This document shows positions 54,165-62,065 of a stretch of 64,000 bases of DNA, piece after piece. Numbering within the stretch: the stretch's first letter is position 1; every line of letters starts with the position of its first letter. Origin of the DNA: JBAYDV01 sp041672845. GTDB lineage: Bacteria > Bacteroidota > Bacteroidia > Bacteroidales > UBA932. A program made the translations under genes and the position numbers. The stretch lies in contig JBAYYV010000005.1 of assembly GCA_041672845.1 (NCBI GenBank), forward strand, positions 1 through 64,000, read 5' to 3'. The notes under the pieces are model-generated. The model was not told the DNA's origin. It saw only the letters and a program-made list of their open reading frames with translations, and ran no database searches.

Positions 54165-55403
54165 TTAAAATTGTTTTTTTATTGCCTTTGCTATTTCTTC
54201 CGCCAATAAAACAGGAACAGCATTCCCTATTTGTTTAAAAGCGGAAGTTCTAGATCCTTCAAAAAAATAATCATCAGGGAAAGATTGTAATCTTGCAGCT
54301 TCCCTGATAGTTATAGAACGAACTTGTTCTAATGAAGGATAAATATAATAATGACCATCCATTGCTATATGTGCTACAACAGTATGACAACAGCCATCAT
54401 TATTAACTACTTGAAAACGATTTAAAAATGATTTTTTATTATTGTGTTTTTGTAATTTTGGATCTAATTTAGCATAATTTAATCTTTGTTTTCTATCAAG
54501 CCACATTGCAATAGCTAGTTTATATATTTTTAAATCAGTTTTATTTTGTGGGCGAGCTATGTGTTGAGTGGTGAAATTTAATACCCCTCTAATCCCTGTT
54601 GATTTTAAATAGTTATTAAGAATATCTATATATTCGACTTTTTCTCTTAATTTTCCTTCCCCTGGTTTACGTTTAGGTAAATCGTAAAACAAATCTTTCA
54701 ATACTTGGTAAGGATTATCATAAACTTGGATATTGGGATAAATATGATTAGTACCTTTTTTCCAACCAATAATTATTACTCTTTTTCTATTCTGTAGAAC
54801 TCTATAGTTTGAAGCTAATAATATTTTATAGTTAACTTTATACCCCGCATCTTCAATTCCTTTAATTATATTTCTAAAGTATTCTCCACTTTTAGCAGTT
54901 AATAATCCCGGAACATTCTCAAAAACAAACATTTCTGGCTGATATTTATTTAAAAATTTTAAATAATATTTATATAAATAATTACGCATATCACCTCTCA
55001 TATGTTGAGGATCTCTTGCACGACCAACGATAGAATATGCTTGACAAGGAGGACCTCCTATAATCAAATCTATTTTTTTAGCTTGTTTTAATTTATCAAC
55101 TTCAATAAATAAATCTTCTACGGTTGCTTCAGAAATTTCTTTGTTAATAGTAGAATCAATAACCCACTTTGGTACACTATTCCATAAAATATTTCTGTCT
55201 ATATTTCCTTTAAGATATTCAGAATAAATATCTAACTTATTTTCCTTTTGTAAATAATGAAATACTGATCTTGTTTTCAAGGTTTCACAAGCGTTCACAT
55301 TCATTTCTATATGTGCAATTGGATTATAACCTTGTCTAGTAAATCCTTCTGAAAGGCCTCCTGCTCCAGCGAAAAGATCTATATAATTTAATTTATTTAA
55401 CAT
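54165..55403 (-). CDS. C5-cytosine DNA methyltransferase
   Basis: A 412-residue enzyme with all core motifs: I LDLFAGAGGLSEGF-type (YIDLFAGAGGLSEGF, 7-21), IV GGPPCQAYS (catalytic Cys120), VI FENVPG (Glu162), VIII LQNRKRVIIIG (about 203-213), IX TIREAARLQSFPDDYFF and X KQIGNAVPVLLAEEIAKA. The target-recognition region lies between VIII and IX (about 220-365). The enzyme would place 5-methylcytosine and mark self DNA for the downstream genes. It is the first gene of the operon, with 513 bases of noncoding sequence upstream. Confidence 0.97.
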   Translation of the reverse strand: MLNKLNYIDLFAGAGGLSEGFTRQGYNPIAHIEMNVNACETLKTRSVFHYLQKENKLDIYSEYLKGNIDRNILWNSVPKWVIDSTINKEISEATVEDLFIEVDKLKQAKKIDLIIGGPPCQAYSIVGRARDPQHMRGDMRNYLYKYYLKFLNKYQPEMFVFENVPGLLTAKSGEYFRNIIKGIEDAGYKVNYKILLASNYRVLQNRKRVIIIGWKKGTNHIYPNIQVYDNPYQVLKDLFYDLPKRKPGEGKLREKVEYIDILNNYLKSTGIRGVLNFTTQHIARPQNKTDLKIYKLAIAMWLDRKQRLNYAKLDPKLQKHNNKKSFLNRFQVVNNDGCCHTVVAHIAMDGHYYIYPSLEQVRSITIREAARLQSFPDDYFFEGSRTSAFKQIGNAVPVLLAEEIAKAIKKQF

Positions 55404-55466
55404 AAATATATGTATCTGTCATATTAATTTTTATTAATTATAATACTATCAATATTTAAACTTTTT

Positions 55467-55508
55467 ATTATAAATTTACTAAATATTAATATTTAGTAAA
55501 TTTATAAT
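55467..55508. repeat. Perfect 42-bp palindrome upstream of the methyltransferase gene
   Basis: Every base from 55467 to 55508 pairs with its mirror partner around a centre between 55487 and 55488 (21-bp arms, no spacer), and only one pair is G:C (55479/55496). The core is ACTAAATATTAATATTTAGT. It ends 63 bases from the methyltransferase start. It may be an operator, a cruciform or a leader hairpin; on the plus strand it is followed by six T residues. Confidence 0.85.
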
Positions 55509-55568
55509 TTTTTATGCTAAAAATATAAAATATAACAATTTATTATAAAAATGTTATAATATATATTC

Positions 55569-55576
55569 CAAATATA
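55569..55576 (-). promoter_or_regulatory. Candidate -7 box of the defence operon
   Basis: TATATTTG on the minus strand fits TAnnTTTG. It lies 165 bases from the methyltransferase start, so the 42-bp palindrome would fall in the 5' untranslated region. No -33 match. Confidence 0.3.
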
Positions 55577-55651
55577 AATTTATAATGCGTCATAACTCGA
55601 CGTTATTATTTTAATATATTCTCTTAGAAATTAAGAAAATACTTTATATCT

Positions 55652-55688
55652 TACTTCTTCATCGGATCTTACATAAAGAAGTATTTTT
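55652..55688 (+). terminator. Hairpin with T-tail, no gene upstream on this strand
   Basis: TACTTCTT and AAGAAGTA form an 8-bp stem with a 16-base loop, followed by TTTTT. A competing 9-bp pairing (AAAATACTT at 55636-55644 with AAGTATTTT at 55679-55687) uses the same bases. Nothing on this strand upstream is coding, so an unannotated short transcript would be needed. Confidence 0.3.
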
Positions 55689-55826
55689 ATAACTTTAACT
55701 TTTATAAAATATTATCCTAATAGTTTTATATTTACCATATATTACACCTGCACTTAGTGATTAATTTTAATAAGTGTTTCCTATTTTTTATATCGACATT
55801 AAATTTATTCATTTATCATTACTGGT

Positions 55827-55857
55827 TTTGTTTAAATATTTATATAAAATATATTTG
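55827..55857 (+). promoter_or_regulatory. Promoter of the AraC-family gene
   Basis: TTTG (55827-55830), 19 bases, then TATATTTG (55850-55857): both Bacteroidetes sigma consensus boxes at the expected spacing. The start codon is 59 bases further. Confidence 0.65.
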
Positions 55858-55916
55858 TATAAAAACATCATTATTAGTAAATTATTAAAATTTAAAATGT
55901 TGAAAAACAGAGAAAG

Positions 55917-56798
55917 ATGGAAGAAAAAAAATCAGAAATTATAGAACAAGTAAAATTTAATAATAAGCATAAGGGTAGTCAGTTCGATTTAATATGTTTA
56001 AAAAGTTTATTGGAGCGTGAAGATGTGAAAGATACTATTTTTAAATCTCAAAAAAATAACTTTTACATATTGTTACTATTCACTACTGGTGAAGGATTAC
56101 ATACTATCGATTTTACTGATTATTCATATAGAAAAGGCACTATATTAACTATTAGAAAGGATCAAATTCATAAATTTCATAAGTCAGATGCAGAAGGTTA
56201 TGTATTACTTTTTACAGATGAGTTTTTATTACAATACATAGAAAGAACTGAAGTATTAAAAAGTTTGAGATTATTTAACGATTTAATTATTTCGCCTAAA
56301 ACAGAACTTGGACACGATGATTATGATGAAATATTATCTAATATTAAAGAGATAGAAAAAGAATATTTTTCCATTGATGATAATTATTCTTTAGATATCA
56401 TAAGAAACCTTCTTCATATTTTATTTCAAAAATTATTCCGTATTAAATTTGAACAACATCAAATAATAACTGGAAAAAAATATTTACCAGAATTCGTAGA
56501 ACTACAGCATCTAATAGAAAAAAATTGCCACAAATTTAAACAGGTACAATGGTATGCAGAGCAAATGGCAGTTAGCACTAAAACTTTAAATAATATTACT
56601 CAAGAAATTATTCATAAATCTGCAAAACGTTTCATTGATGAAATATTAATTATACATATAGAACGATTATTAATCAATACGCCATTGTCAGTTAAAGAAA
56701 TAGCTTATAAAGTAGGGTTTGAAGATCCTTCAAACTTGTATAAATTCTTTAAAAGGTTTACATCTTCCACCCCTGAAATGTTCAGAAAAAGCAATTAA
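55917..56798 (+). CDS. AraC-family transcriptional regulator
   Basis: The 293-residue protein has an N-terminal cupin-like sensing domain (about 35-130, LLLFTTGEGLHTIDFTDYSY, KGTILTIRKDQIHKFHKSDA) and a C-terminal AraC DNA-binding domain (about 190-290). The latter carries two helix-turn-helix units: WYAEQMAVSTKTLNNITQEI and SVKEIAYKVGFEDPSNLYKF, then FKRFTSSTPEMFRKSN. It lies 120 bases upstream of the secreted MBL-like gene and is the most likely local regulator of the genes that follow. The ligand is unknown. Confidence 0.93.
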   Translation: MEEKKSEIIEQVKFNNKHKGSQFDLICLKSLLEREDVKDTIFKSQKNNFYILLLFTTGEGLHTIDFTDYSYRKGTILTIRKDQIHKFHKSDAEGYVLLFTDEFLLQYIERTEVLKSLRLFNDLIISPKTELGHDDYDEILSNIKEIEKEYFSIDDNYSLDIIRNLLHILFQKLFRIKFEQHQIITGKKYLPEFVELQHLIEKNCHKFKQVQWYAEQMAVSTKTLNNITQEIIHKSAKRFIDEILIIHIERLLINTPLSVKEIAYKVGFEDPSNLYKFFKRFTSSTPEMFRKSN

Positions 56799-56866
56799 TA
56801 TATCATTTTTCCCATTTTGACAGGTTAAAGGATTTTTTCTATAGTTACTTATTTTCATTATTGGCA

Positions 56867-56874
56867 TACTTTTG
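56867..56874 (+). promoter_or_regulatory. Candidate -7 box of the MBL-like gene
   Basis: TACTTTTG fits TAnnTTTG, 44 bases upstream of the start at 56919. No TTTG at -33, which would suit an AraC-activated promoter. Confidence 0.4.
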
Positions 56875-56918
56875 TAATGTAAATAATAAACAAAGAATAA
56901 ATATTAAAAGAATAAAAA

Positions 56919-57818
56919 ATGAAAAAGATTACAACTATTTTAATTATTATGGCTACTATAGTATTTACGACAAGTAAATCTATTAATGCTGCTTCTAGAC
57001 GAGGTGATGTAATTAATAAAACAGATATCCAGTTAACTAAAGGAAATATAAAAGTATTTGACTATGGTACTTATAAAGTACATATTTATAGTACTAAAGA
57101 TTTAATGAACGATGTATGTATCATTATCGAAAAGAAAAACAAAGCTATTCTAATCGAATCTCCTGCTTTTAAAGATAATTTTGAAGAATTTAGAAATTAT
57201 ATAACTAAAAATAATATTAACTTAGAAGCACTTATCCTTCCTTATCACCCACTTGGTGGTTCATTTATTGATACAGATGAATTAAGAGATATAGATATTT
57301 ACACTACTATACATGTAATAAATTATTTTAATAAAGGTTTCGGATCTGTGATGAAAGCAGGTATTCCTAAGACATTTGGAGATAAAATAGATTCTAAATT
57401 ATATACTGCTAATAAAATATTACCAGAAGGTATTTGTAAAATAGCTGGTATTAAAATGAATTTAGTAAGAACTTATGATGGATTTGATATTGAAATCCCT
57501 GCTATTAAAACTGTATATGTACATATTTTAGGACATAATGTCCATTCAGAAATATTAAGTGCTGAACATTTAGATAATTCTATCAAAAATTTTCAGAATT
57601 ATCTTAATGAAGGATATATACATTTCTTAAGTTCTCACTACGCTACTGAAACTAAAGAAAATATGCAAACTAAACTGAATTATTTAATAACATTGAAAAG
57701 GATTATCTCAAATTCAAATAATCGTGAAGAGTTTGTAAATAAAATGAAAGAAATTTATCCGTCTTATAAAGAAGGATACCTACAAACTACTGCTGGAACA
57801 TTTTTTAGTAATAAATAA
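56919..57818 (+). CDS. Secreted protein with a degenerate metallo-beta-lactamase fold
   Basis: The 299-residue protein has a signal peptide (about 1-25, SKSINAAS). The domain at about 45-240 has the strand pattern of MBL-fold hydrolases (VCIIIEKKNKAILIESPAFK, LEALILPYHPLGGSFIDTDE, TVYVHILGHNVHSEILSAEH). The HxHxDH zinc motif is not intact: YHPLGGS stands in its place, and the second region reads HILGHNVHS. It is probably a non-catalytic or altered-chemistry relative. It follows the AraC gene and precedes the macrodomain gene. Confidence 0.7.
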   Translation: MKKITTILIIMATIVFTTSKSINAASRRGDVINKTDIQLTKGNIKVFDYGTYKVHIYSTKDLMNDVCIIIEKKNKAILIESPAFKDNFEEFRNYITKNNINLEALILPYHPLGGSFIDTDELRDIDIYTTIHVINYFNKGFGSVMKAGIPKTFGDKIDSKLYTANKILPEGICKIAGIKMNLVRTYDGFDIEIPAIKTVYVHILGHNVHSEILSAEHLDNSIKNFQNYLNEGYIHFLSSHYATETKENMQTKLNYLITLKRIISNSNNREEFVNKMKEIYPSYKEGYLQTTAGTFFSNK

Positions 57819-57916
57819 ATATTTTTCAGTAAGAATAGAACACCTCCCTAGACTTCTAAGGATATCATTTTGATAACAAAATTTAGAGTTATAAACTTAT
57901 AATAAATTATAAAATC

Positions 57917-58657
57917 ATGCTTGATGAACTTGTTCAATTATTAAAAAATGAATCTAACCAAAATCTTTCAACTAGTTTTTTTAAACTTTCTTTACCTGAT
58001 CAGTTTAGAGCATTGTGCAATGTTCGTCCAGCAGTAAAGGCGGACAAGAGATTACTAGAACTTCAGGATAAATATTTACAAATACTAGTTAAAGAAAAAG
58101 GTATAGTCGATGTTAATAAAATGGAAGGTGATTTAGTGAACTGGCAAGGGGATATTACTAGATTAAATAGCGATGCTATAGTTAATGCTTGTAATGCTCA
58201 GCTTCTTGGATGTTTTCAGCCATTGCATAACTGCATAGATAACATTATTCATACTTATGCAGGTATTCAAGTAAGAAAAGACTGTAATGAAATAATGCGA
58301 GGAAAAAAATTACCAAATGGAGAAGTAAAAGTGACTAAAGCTTACAATTTACCTAGTAAATATATTTTTCATACTGTAGGTCCTATTGTTAGAGGCTTAG
58401 AGCCTACTGCTAAAGATCAGATAGATTTAAAAAATTGTTATTTAAATTCTCTTATTGAAGCTAAAAAGATGAATCTTGAAAGTATTACTTTCTGCTGTAT
58501 TTCTACAGGTGTATATAGTTATCCTAATGAAAAAGCATGCGAATTAGCAGTAGAAATAGTTAAAAATTGGCAAAAAGAAAATCCTGGGTTGAAAGTTATT
58601 TTTAATACCTTTTTAGATGAAGACACGAGATATTATGAAAAACAATTATCAAAATAA
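57917..58657 (+). CDS. Zinc-containing macrodomain protein-ADP-ribose hydrolase
   Basis: A 246-residue protein with a helical N-terminal extension (1-70) and a macrodomain (about 72-240). The ribose loop reads IVNACNAQLLGCFQPLHNCI (88-107), including Cys99, His104 and Cys106 of the Zn-macro type. The second loop is CCISTGVYSYPNEKA (about 193-207). This is the class encoded with SirTM sirtuins, where it removes ADP-ribose from the target protein. Its last 23 bases overlap the sirtuin gene. Confidence 0.92.
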   Translation: MLDELVQLLKNESNQNLSTSFFKLSLPDQFRALCNVRPAVKADKRLLELQDKYLQILVKEKGIVDVNKMEGDLVNWQGDITRLNSDAIVNACNAQLLGCFQPLHNCIDNIIHTYAGIQVRKDCNEIMRGKKLPNGEVKVTKAYNLPSKYIFHTVGPIVRGLEPTAKDQIDLKNCYLNSLIEAKKMNLESITFCCISTGVYSYPNEKACELAVEIVKNWQKENPGLKVIFNTFLDEDTRYYEKQLSK

Positions 58658-59492
58658 AATAGATACAGTCATTTCCAAGATTAAAAATGCTAATAAAATT
58701 CTTATAGGTGCTGGCTCTGGACTTTCTACTGCTGCAGGAATAACTTATAGTGGTAATAGATTCAGAGAGAATTTTGAAAATTTTATACAAAAATATTCCC
58801 TTATTGATATGTATTCAGCCGGGTTTTACCCATTTAAAACTTCTGAGGAAAAATGGGCTTATTGGTCTAGACACATAAAACTTAATAGATATGATGATTA
58901 TGGAACCGCTTTATATAAAGAACTTTACGATATTGTTAAAGAAAAAGAATATTTCGTAATTACCACAAATGTAGATTACCTATTCTATAAAACTGGGTTT
59001 GACGAAAATAAAATTTTTGCAGTTCAGGGCGATTATGGTAAATTTCAATGTTCTATACCTTGTCATAATAAATTATATAACAACAAAAATCTAATCATGC
59101 AGATGGTGAATGAACAAAAAGACTGCAAGATTCCTTCAGAATTAATACCAAAATGTCCTATTTGTGGAAAAGAAATGGAAATTAATATTAGAAAGGATAG
59201 CGCTTTCGTCCAAGATAAAAATTGGATAAAGGCTAGCGACAATTATTTAAATTTCATAGGAAAATATGGTAAAGAAAATATAGTCTTATTAGAACTAGGC
59301 GTAGGATATAATACTCCTAATATTATAAAATATCCTTTCGAAAAAATTACTTATAATTTTCCAAATGTTACTCTAGTTAGAATTAATAAAGATTTTAGTG
59401 AAGCAAATATAGACAATAAAAATAAAACTATAACTTTCAATGAAAATATTCGTCAAGTGCTAGATAGTATTAAACTTCAGATAAATAATTAA
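58635..59492 (+). CDS. Class M sirtuin (SirTM-like) protein ADP-ribosyltransferase
   Basis: From the ATG at 58635 the protein has 285 residues (an in-frame ATG at 58617 would add six). It has the NAD motif IGAGSGLSTAAGITYSG (24-40), FVITTNVDYLFYKTGFDENK (107-126), and AVQGDYGKFQC (129-139), where Gln131 replaces the catalytic His of deacetylase sirtuins. Zinc-type cysteines are Cys139, Cys143, Cys174 and Cys177. This is the SirTM pattern: an ADP-ribosyltransferase rather than a deacylase. The macrodomain gene overlaps it, the classic pairing. Confidence 0.93.
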   Translation: MKNNYQNKIDTVISKIKNANKILIGAGSGLSTAAGITYSGNRFRENFENFIQKYSLIDMYSAGFYPFKTSEEKWAYWSRHIKLNRYDDYGTALYKELYDIVKEKEYFVITTNVDYLFYKTGFDENKIFAVQGDYGKFQCSIPCHNKLYNNKNLIMQMVNEQKDCKIPSELIPKCPICGKEMEINIRKDSAFVQDKNWIKASDNYLNFIGKYGKENIVLLELGVGYNTPNIIKYPFEKITYNFPNVTLVRINKDFSEANIDNKNKTITFNENIRQVLDSIKLQINN

Positions 59493-59516
59493 ATTCCTAA
59501 TAATTATTATGAGCTT

Positions 59517-60140
59517 ATGAAAAACATAGATTATTTTAGAATTCTTACAGATGAAATTCATACTACTATAATAGCCACTGTGGATAAAAATGGGTTACCT
59601 TCTACTAGAGTTATAGACATTATGCTATATGATGAAAAAGGTATTTATTTTTTAACTGCTAAAGGGAAATTATTTTATCAGCAACTGAAGACCAAACCTT
59701 ATATTTCTGTAAGTGCTGTTACATCAGGTAAAAATAGTATGGATAAAAAATCTATTACAATTTCTGGCGCTATAAAAAATATAGGAACTAAAAAATTAGA
59801 TAAGATATTTAAAAAAAATACTTACATGGCAGAAATCTATCCGACTATAAAAAGTCGCAAAGCTTTAGAAGTATTTTGTTTATATAAAGGCCATGGAGAA
59901 TATTTCGATTTATCTACAAAACCCATAACCAGAGGTGATTTTTCTTTCGGAGGTGAGAAAAATAAAAAATATGGTTATCAAATTCTAAATAATTGCATCC
60001 GATGTGGAAAATGTATTCCAGTATGTCCCCAGAATTGTATAGAAAAAGGAACTCCATATATAATTAATCAAGAAAACTGCCTTCATTGTGGTAACTGTTT
60101 AGATGTTTGTACTGTAAATGCTATCCTAAAATTAAATTAA
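59517..60140 (+). CDS. PNPOx-like flavin domain fused to a [4Fe-4S] ferredoxin domain
   Basis: The 207-residue protein has a split-barrel flavin-binding domain (about 1-130, IATVDKNGLPSTRVIDIMLY and KSITISGAIKNIG) joined to a two-cluster ferredoxin domain. The first cysteine set is CIRCGKCIPVCPQNC (Cys160, 163, 166, 170, 174) and the second is CLHCGNCLDVC (Cys188, 191, 194, 198). It is likely a redox protein using FMN or a related flavin. It starts 24 bases after the sirtuin gene, so it belongs to the same operon. Confidence 0.9.
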   Translation: MKNIDYFRILTDEIHTTIIATVDKNGLPSTRVIDIMLYDEKGIYFLTAKGKLFYQQLKTKPYISVSAVTSGKNSMDKKSITISGAIKNIGTKKLDKIFKKNTYMAEIYPTIKSRKALEVFCLYKGHGEYFDLSTKPITRGDFSFGGEKNKKYGYQILNNCIRCGKCIPVCPQNCIEKGTPYIINQENCLHCGNCLDVCTVNAILKLN

Positions 60141-60207
60141 ATAATAATTACCACCTTTGAATAGCTTCTACTTAACTATTTTTTTATAACATTAGTAAAT
60201 TATAAAT

Positions 60208-60792
60208 ATGGATATTATAGAAAATTATAAAAATTATCTCAATAAAAAATTATGTATGCCTTTAGAAGATGCTGATTTATTTCTATCAGGATTCGATTTA
60301 GTTAATTATAAAAAAGGAGATTATTTATTAAAACAAGGAGATAAAAATAATATTGTAAAAATAATTTTATCCGGAAGTGCTAGAGGATTTGTAATAATAG
60401 ATGGGAATGAATTTACTACTAATTTTTATTTTGAGAATGACCATGCCTATGATTATGTAAATTATCTTAATAAACATAGTTCAGGCATGTATATTAAAGC
60501 TTTAGAAAACATAACCAATTTAGAAATGTCCTTCGAAGCTACAGATTTCCTATCCCAAGAAATCATAGGTTATTACAAAATGTCATTCTATCTTTTTAAA
60601 GAAAATTTTATAAAAGTAGAAAAAGAAAGAAAAAATCATATTTTAAAAAGCCCTAAAGAAAGATACCTAGATTTGGTAAAGAATCATCAAAACATTATTT
60701 CTAAAGTTCCTCAATATCAATTAGCATCATTTATTGGCATCAGCCCAGAACATCTTAGCCGCTTACGCCGCGAAATAGCACATCCTAAATAA
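60208..60792 (+). CDS. Crp/Fnr-family regulator
   Basis: A 194-residue protein with a cyclic-nucleotide-type N-terminal domain (about 15-115, LVNYKKGDYLLKQGDKNNIV and SARGFVIIDGNEFTTNFYFE). The C-terminal helix-turn-helix is QYQLASFIGISPEHLSRLRR (about 171-190). No cysteine cluster or cAMP-specific residue set is seen. It ends the sirtuin operon (67-base gap), so it could be part of its control. Confidence 0.88.
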   Translation: MDIIENYKNYLNKKLCMPLEDADLFLSGFDLVNYKKGDYLLKQGDKNNIVKIILSGSARGFVIIDGNEFTTNFYFENDHAYDYVNYLNKHSSGMYIKALENITNLEMSFEATDFLSQEIIGYYKMSFYLFKENFIKVEKERKNHILKSPKERYLDLVKNHQNIISKVPQYQLASFIGISPEHLSRLRREIAHPK

Positions 60793-60862
60793 TGTAACCG
60801 ACTTATAAACTTGATTAATTGTTTTCTTGATAAATGTCAATGAAAAAATTTAATTGTTTCTC

Positions 60863-60870
60863 TACTTTTG
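60863..60870 (+). promoter_or_regulatory. Candidate -7 box of the membrane protein gene at 60926
   Basis: TACTTTTG fits TAnnTTTG, 55 bases before the start; no -33 match. Confidence 0.3.
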
Positions 60871-60925
60871 TAACAATTACTTATAACGATATATTTCGTT
60901 GACAATAAAATAATTAAACATACAA

Positions 60926-61366
60926 ATGAAAAAAATTAATTGGAAACACTTTAGCATAGTAACTATAATAGTTTTTATCTGGATAAATATCGGAGAAGTA
61001 GCTAGAGCATTATTTGTAGCTTTTCCTAAAATTGAAACTTTCTTCGAAGGCTCAGGTCTAACAATAGGTACTATGGACTTTAGTCATGCTCTTGTTTGGG
61101 GTTTATGGGACTTAATACTCACATTGGTTTTAGTCTTTATTTTCTGGCTTTGCAAGGAAGTCTTTGGCAATAATCATAAATCTATCCTTATTTCTTCTAT
61201 TATTACTGCTTTTGCTACTATAGGTATATTTTGGATCGCTACTATTAACACTGGTTTAGGCGAATGGAGTTCTTTCTTCATCATTTTTCCTATCGCTTGG
61301 GTTGAATTCTATATTGGTGGATGGATAGCTTCTTCTCTTTATGCTAAATACGATAAAAAGAATTAG
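60926..61366 (+). CDS. Four-helix membrane protein
   Basis: The 146-residue protein has four membrane helices (about 9-29, 52-75, 85-105, 112-138). The charged ends are KKINWKH and AKYDKKN. No family is recognised. It has its own -7 box candidate, and the TfoX-like gene follows after 36 bases. Confidence 0.75.
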   Translation: MKKINWKHFSIVTIIVFIWINIGEVARALFVAFPKIETFFEGSGLTIGTMDFSHALVWGLWDLILTLVLVFIFWLCKEVFGNNHKSILISSIITAFATIGIFWIATINTGLGEWSSFFIIFPIAWVEFYIGGWIASSLYAKYDKKN

Positions 61367-61402
61367 TAAAATATTATTAATTCTTAAATATTAATAATAA
61401 AA

Positions 61403-61732
61403 ATGGCTGTTACAAAAGATTTTTTAGAATATGTATTAGATAAACTTTCTGGCTGGGGGAATGTCTATACTCATAAAATGTTTGGAGGTGCTGCTCTATA
61501 CCAAGAAGGATTAGCTTTCGGTATGGTAGCTGATGATACTGTTTATTTAAAAGTAGATGATACTAATAAAGATAAATATATTAAAGCTGGATCATTACCT
61601 TTAATGCCTTTTAAAAGCCATGCTACTGTACTTTCTTTTTATAATATCCCTTCCGATATATTCGAAGATACTGACAATTTTAAAAAATGGGCTAAAGAAT
61701 CTTACGAGATTCAATATAAAAGAAGCTTATAA
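61403..61732 (+). CDS. TfoX/Sxy N-terminal domain protein
   Basis: A 109-residue protein with the TfoX N-terminal fold: VYTHKMFGGAALYQEGLAFG (about 21-40), MVADDTVYLKVDDTN and MPFKSHATVLSFYNIPSDIF. Stand-alone TfoX_N proteins are common and most are not competence regulators. It probably shares an operon with the preceding membrane protein gene. Confidence 0.9.
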   Translation: MAVTKDFLEYVLDKLSGWGNVYTHKMFGGAALYQEGLAFGMVADDTVYLKVDDTNKDKYIKAGSLPLMPFKSHATVLSFYNIPSDIFEDTDNFKKWAKESYEIQYKRSL

Positions 61733-61790
61733 TAATAAAATTACAATAAATAATAATTTAACTTTCTATAATATATAAAATAATATTAAC

Positions 61791-61973
61791 ATGAAATATC
61801 CATGTGCCACCTGTTCATTTAGAAAAAAATATGACAAAAATCCTAAAGCTTTTACAAGTAAACTTTGGAGATTACACATTAATATTTGTCCTGGTTTCTA
61901 CGGTTATTATCGTTCATTAAATAATGCTGAAAAATTTGACTTAAAAAATAAATATCATTTAAAAAGGAAATAA
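61791..61973 (+). CDS. Small 60-residue Cys-containing conserved protein
   Basis: The protein starts MKYPCATCSFRKKYDKNPKA and contains WRLHINICPGFYGYY. The CxxC plus a third Cys (Cys5, Cys8, Cys33) and the charged residues look conserved, as in small Bacteroidota proteins I remember with a similar YDKNPKS core. It lies 58 bases after the TfoX-like gene. Function unknown; a metal or redox site is possible. Confidence 0.7.
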   Translation: MKYPCATCSFRKKYDKNPKAFTSKLWRLHINICPGFYGYYRSLNNAEKFDLKNKYHLKRK

Positions 61974-62065
61974 AAACAGGGAAAGAAGATCTAAAAAAAT
62001 GATGATAATTTTATCACTATTTAATTTCTACCGATTTTTATTATTAATGTTAATAGTTAAGAAAA

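Larger units (their letters stand above)
55404..55916. other. Divergent intergenic region with palindromes upstream of the defence operon
   Basis: A 513-base, extremely AT-rich interval between the divergent methyltransferase and AraC genes. It contains the 42-bp palindrome (55467-55508), a 7-bp inverted repeat TATAACA-N14-TGTTATA (55531-55558), a CGTC-N7-GACG element (55588-55602), a hairpin with T-tail (55652-55688), a -7 box for the methyltransferase and a full promoter for the AraC gene. No coding ORF. Confidence 0.7.

Noticed and set aside
46401..55916. Direct repeats or attachment sites at the two ends of the defence operon
   Set aside because: No matching repeat longer than chance was found between the flanks by eye, and no integrase or tRNA gene is present.
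61991..62020. Possible minus-strand terminator after the CPBP protease gene
   Set aside because: The stem is only 5 bp (TGATA/TATCA) and a T run is separated from it; too weak in AT-rich sequence.
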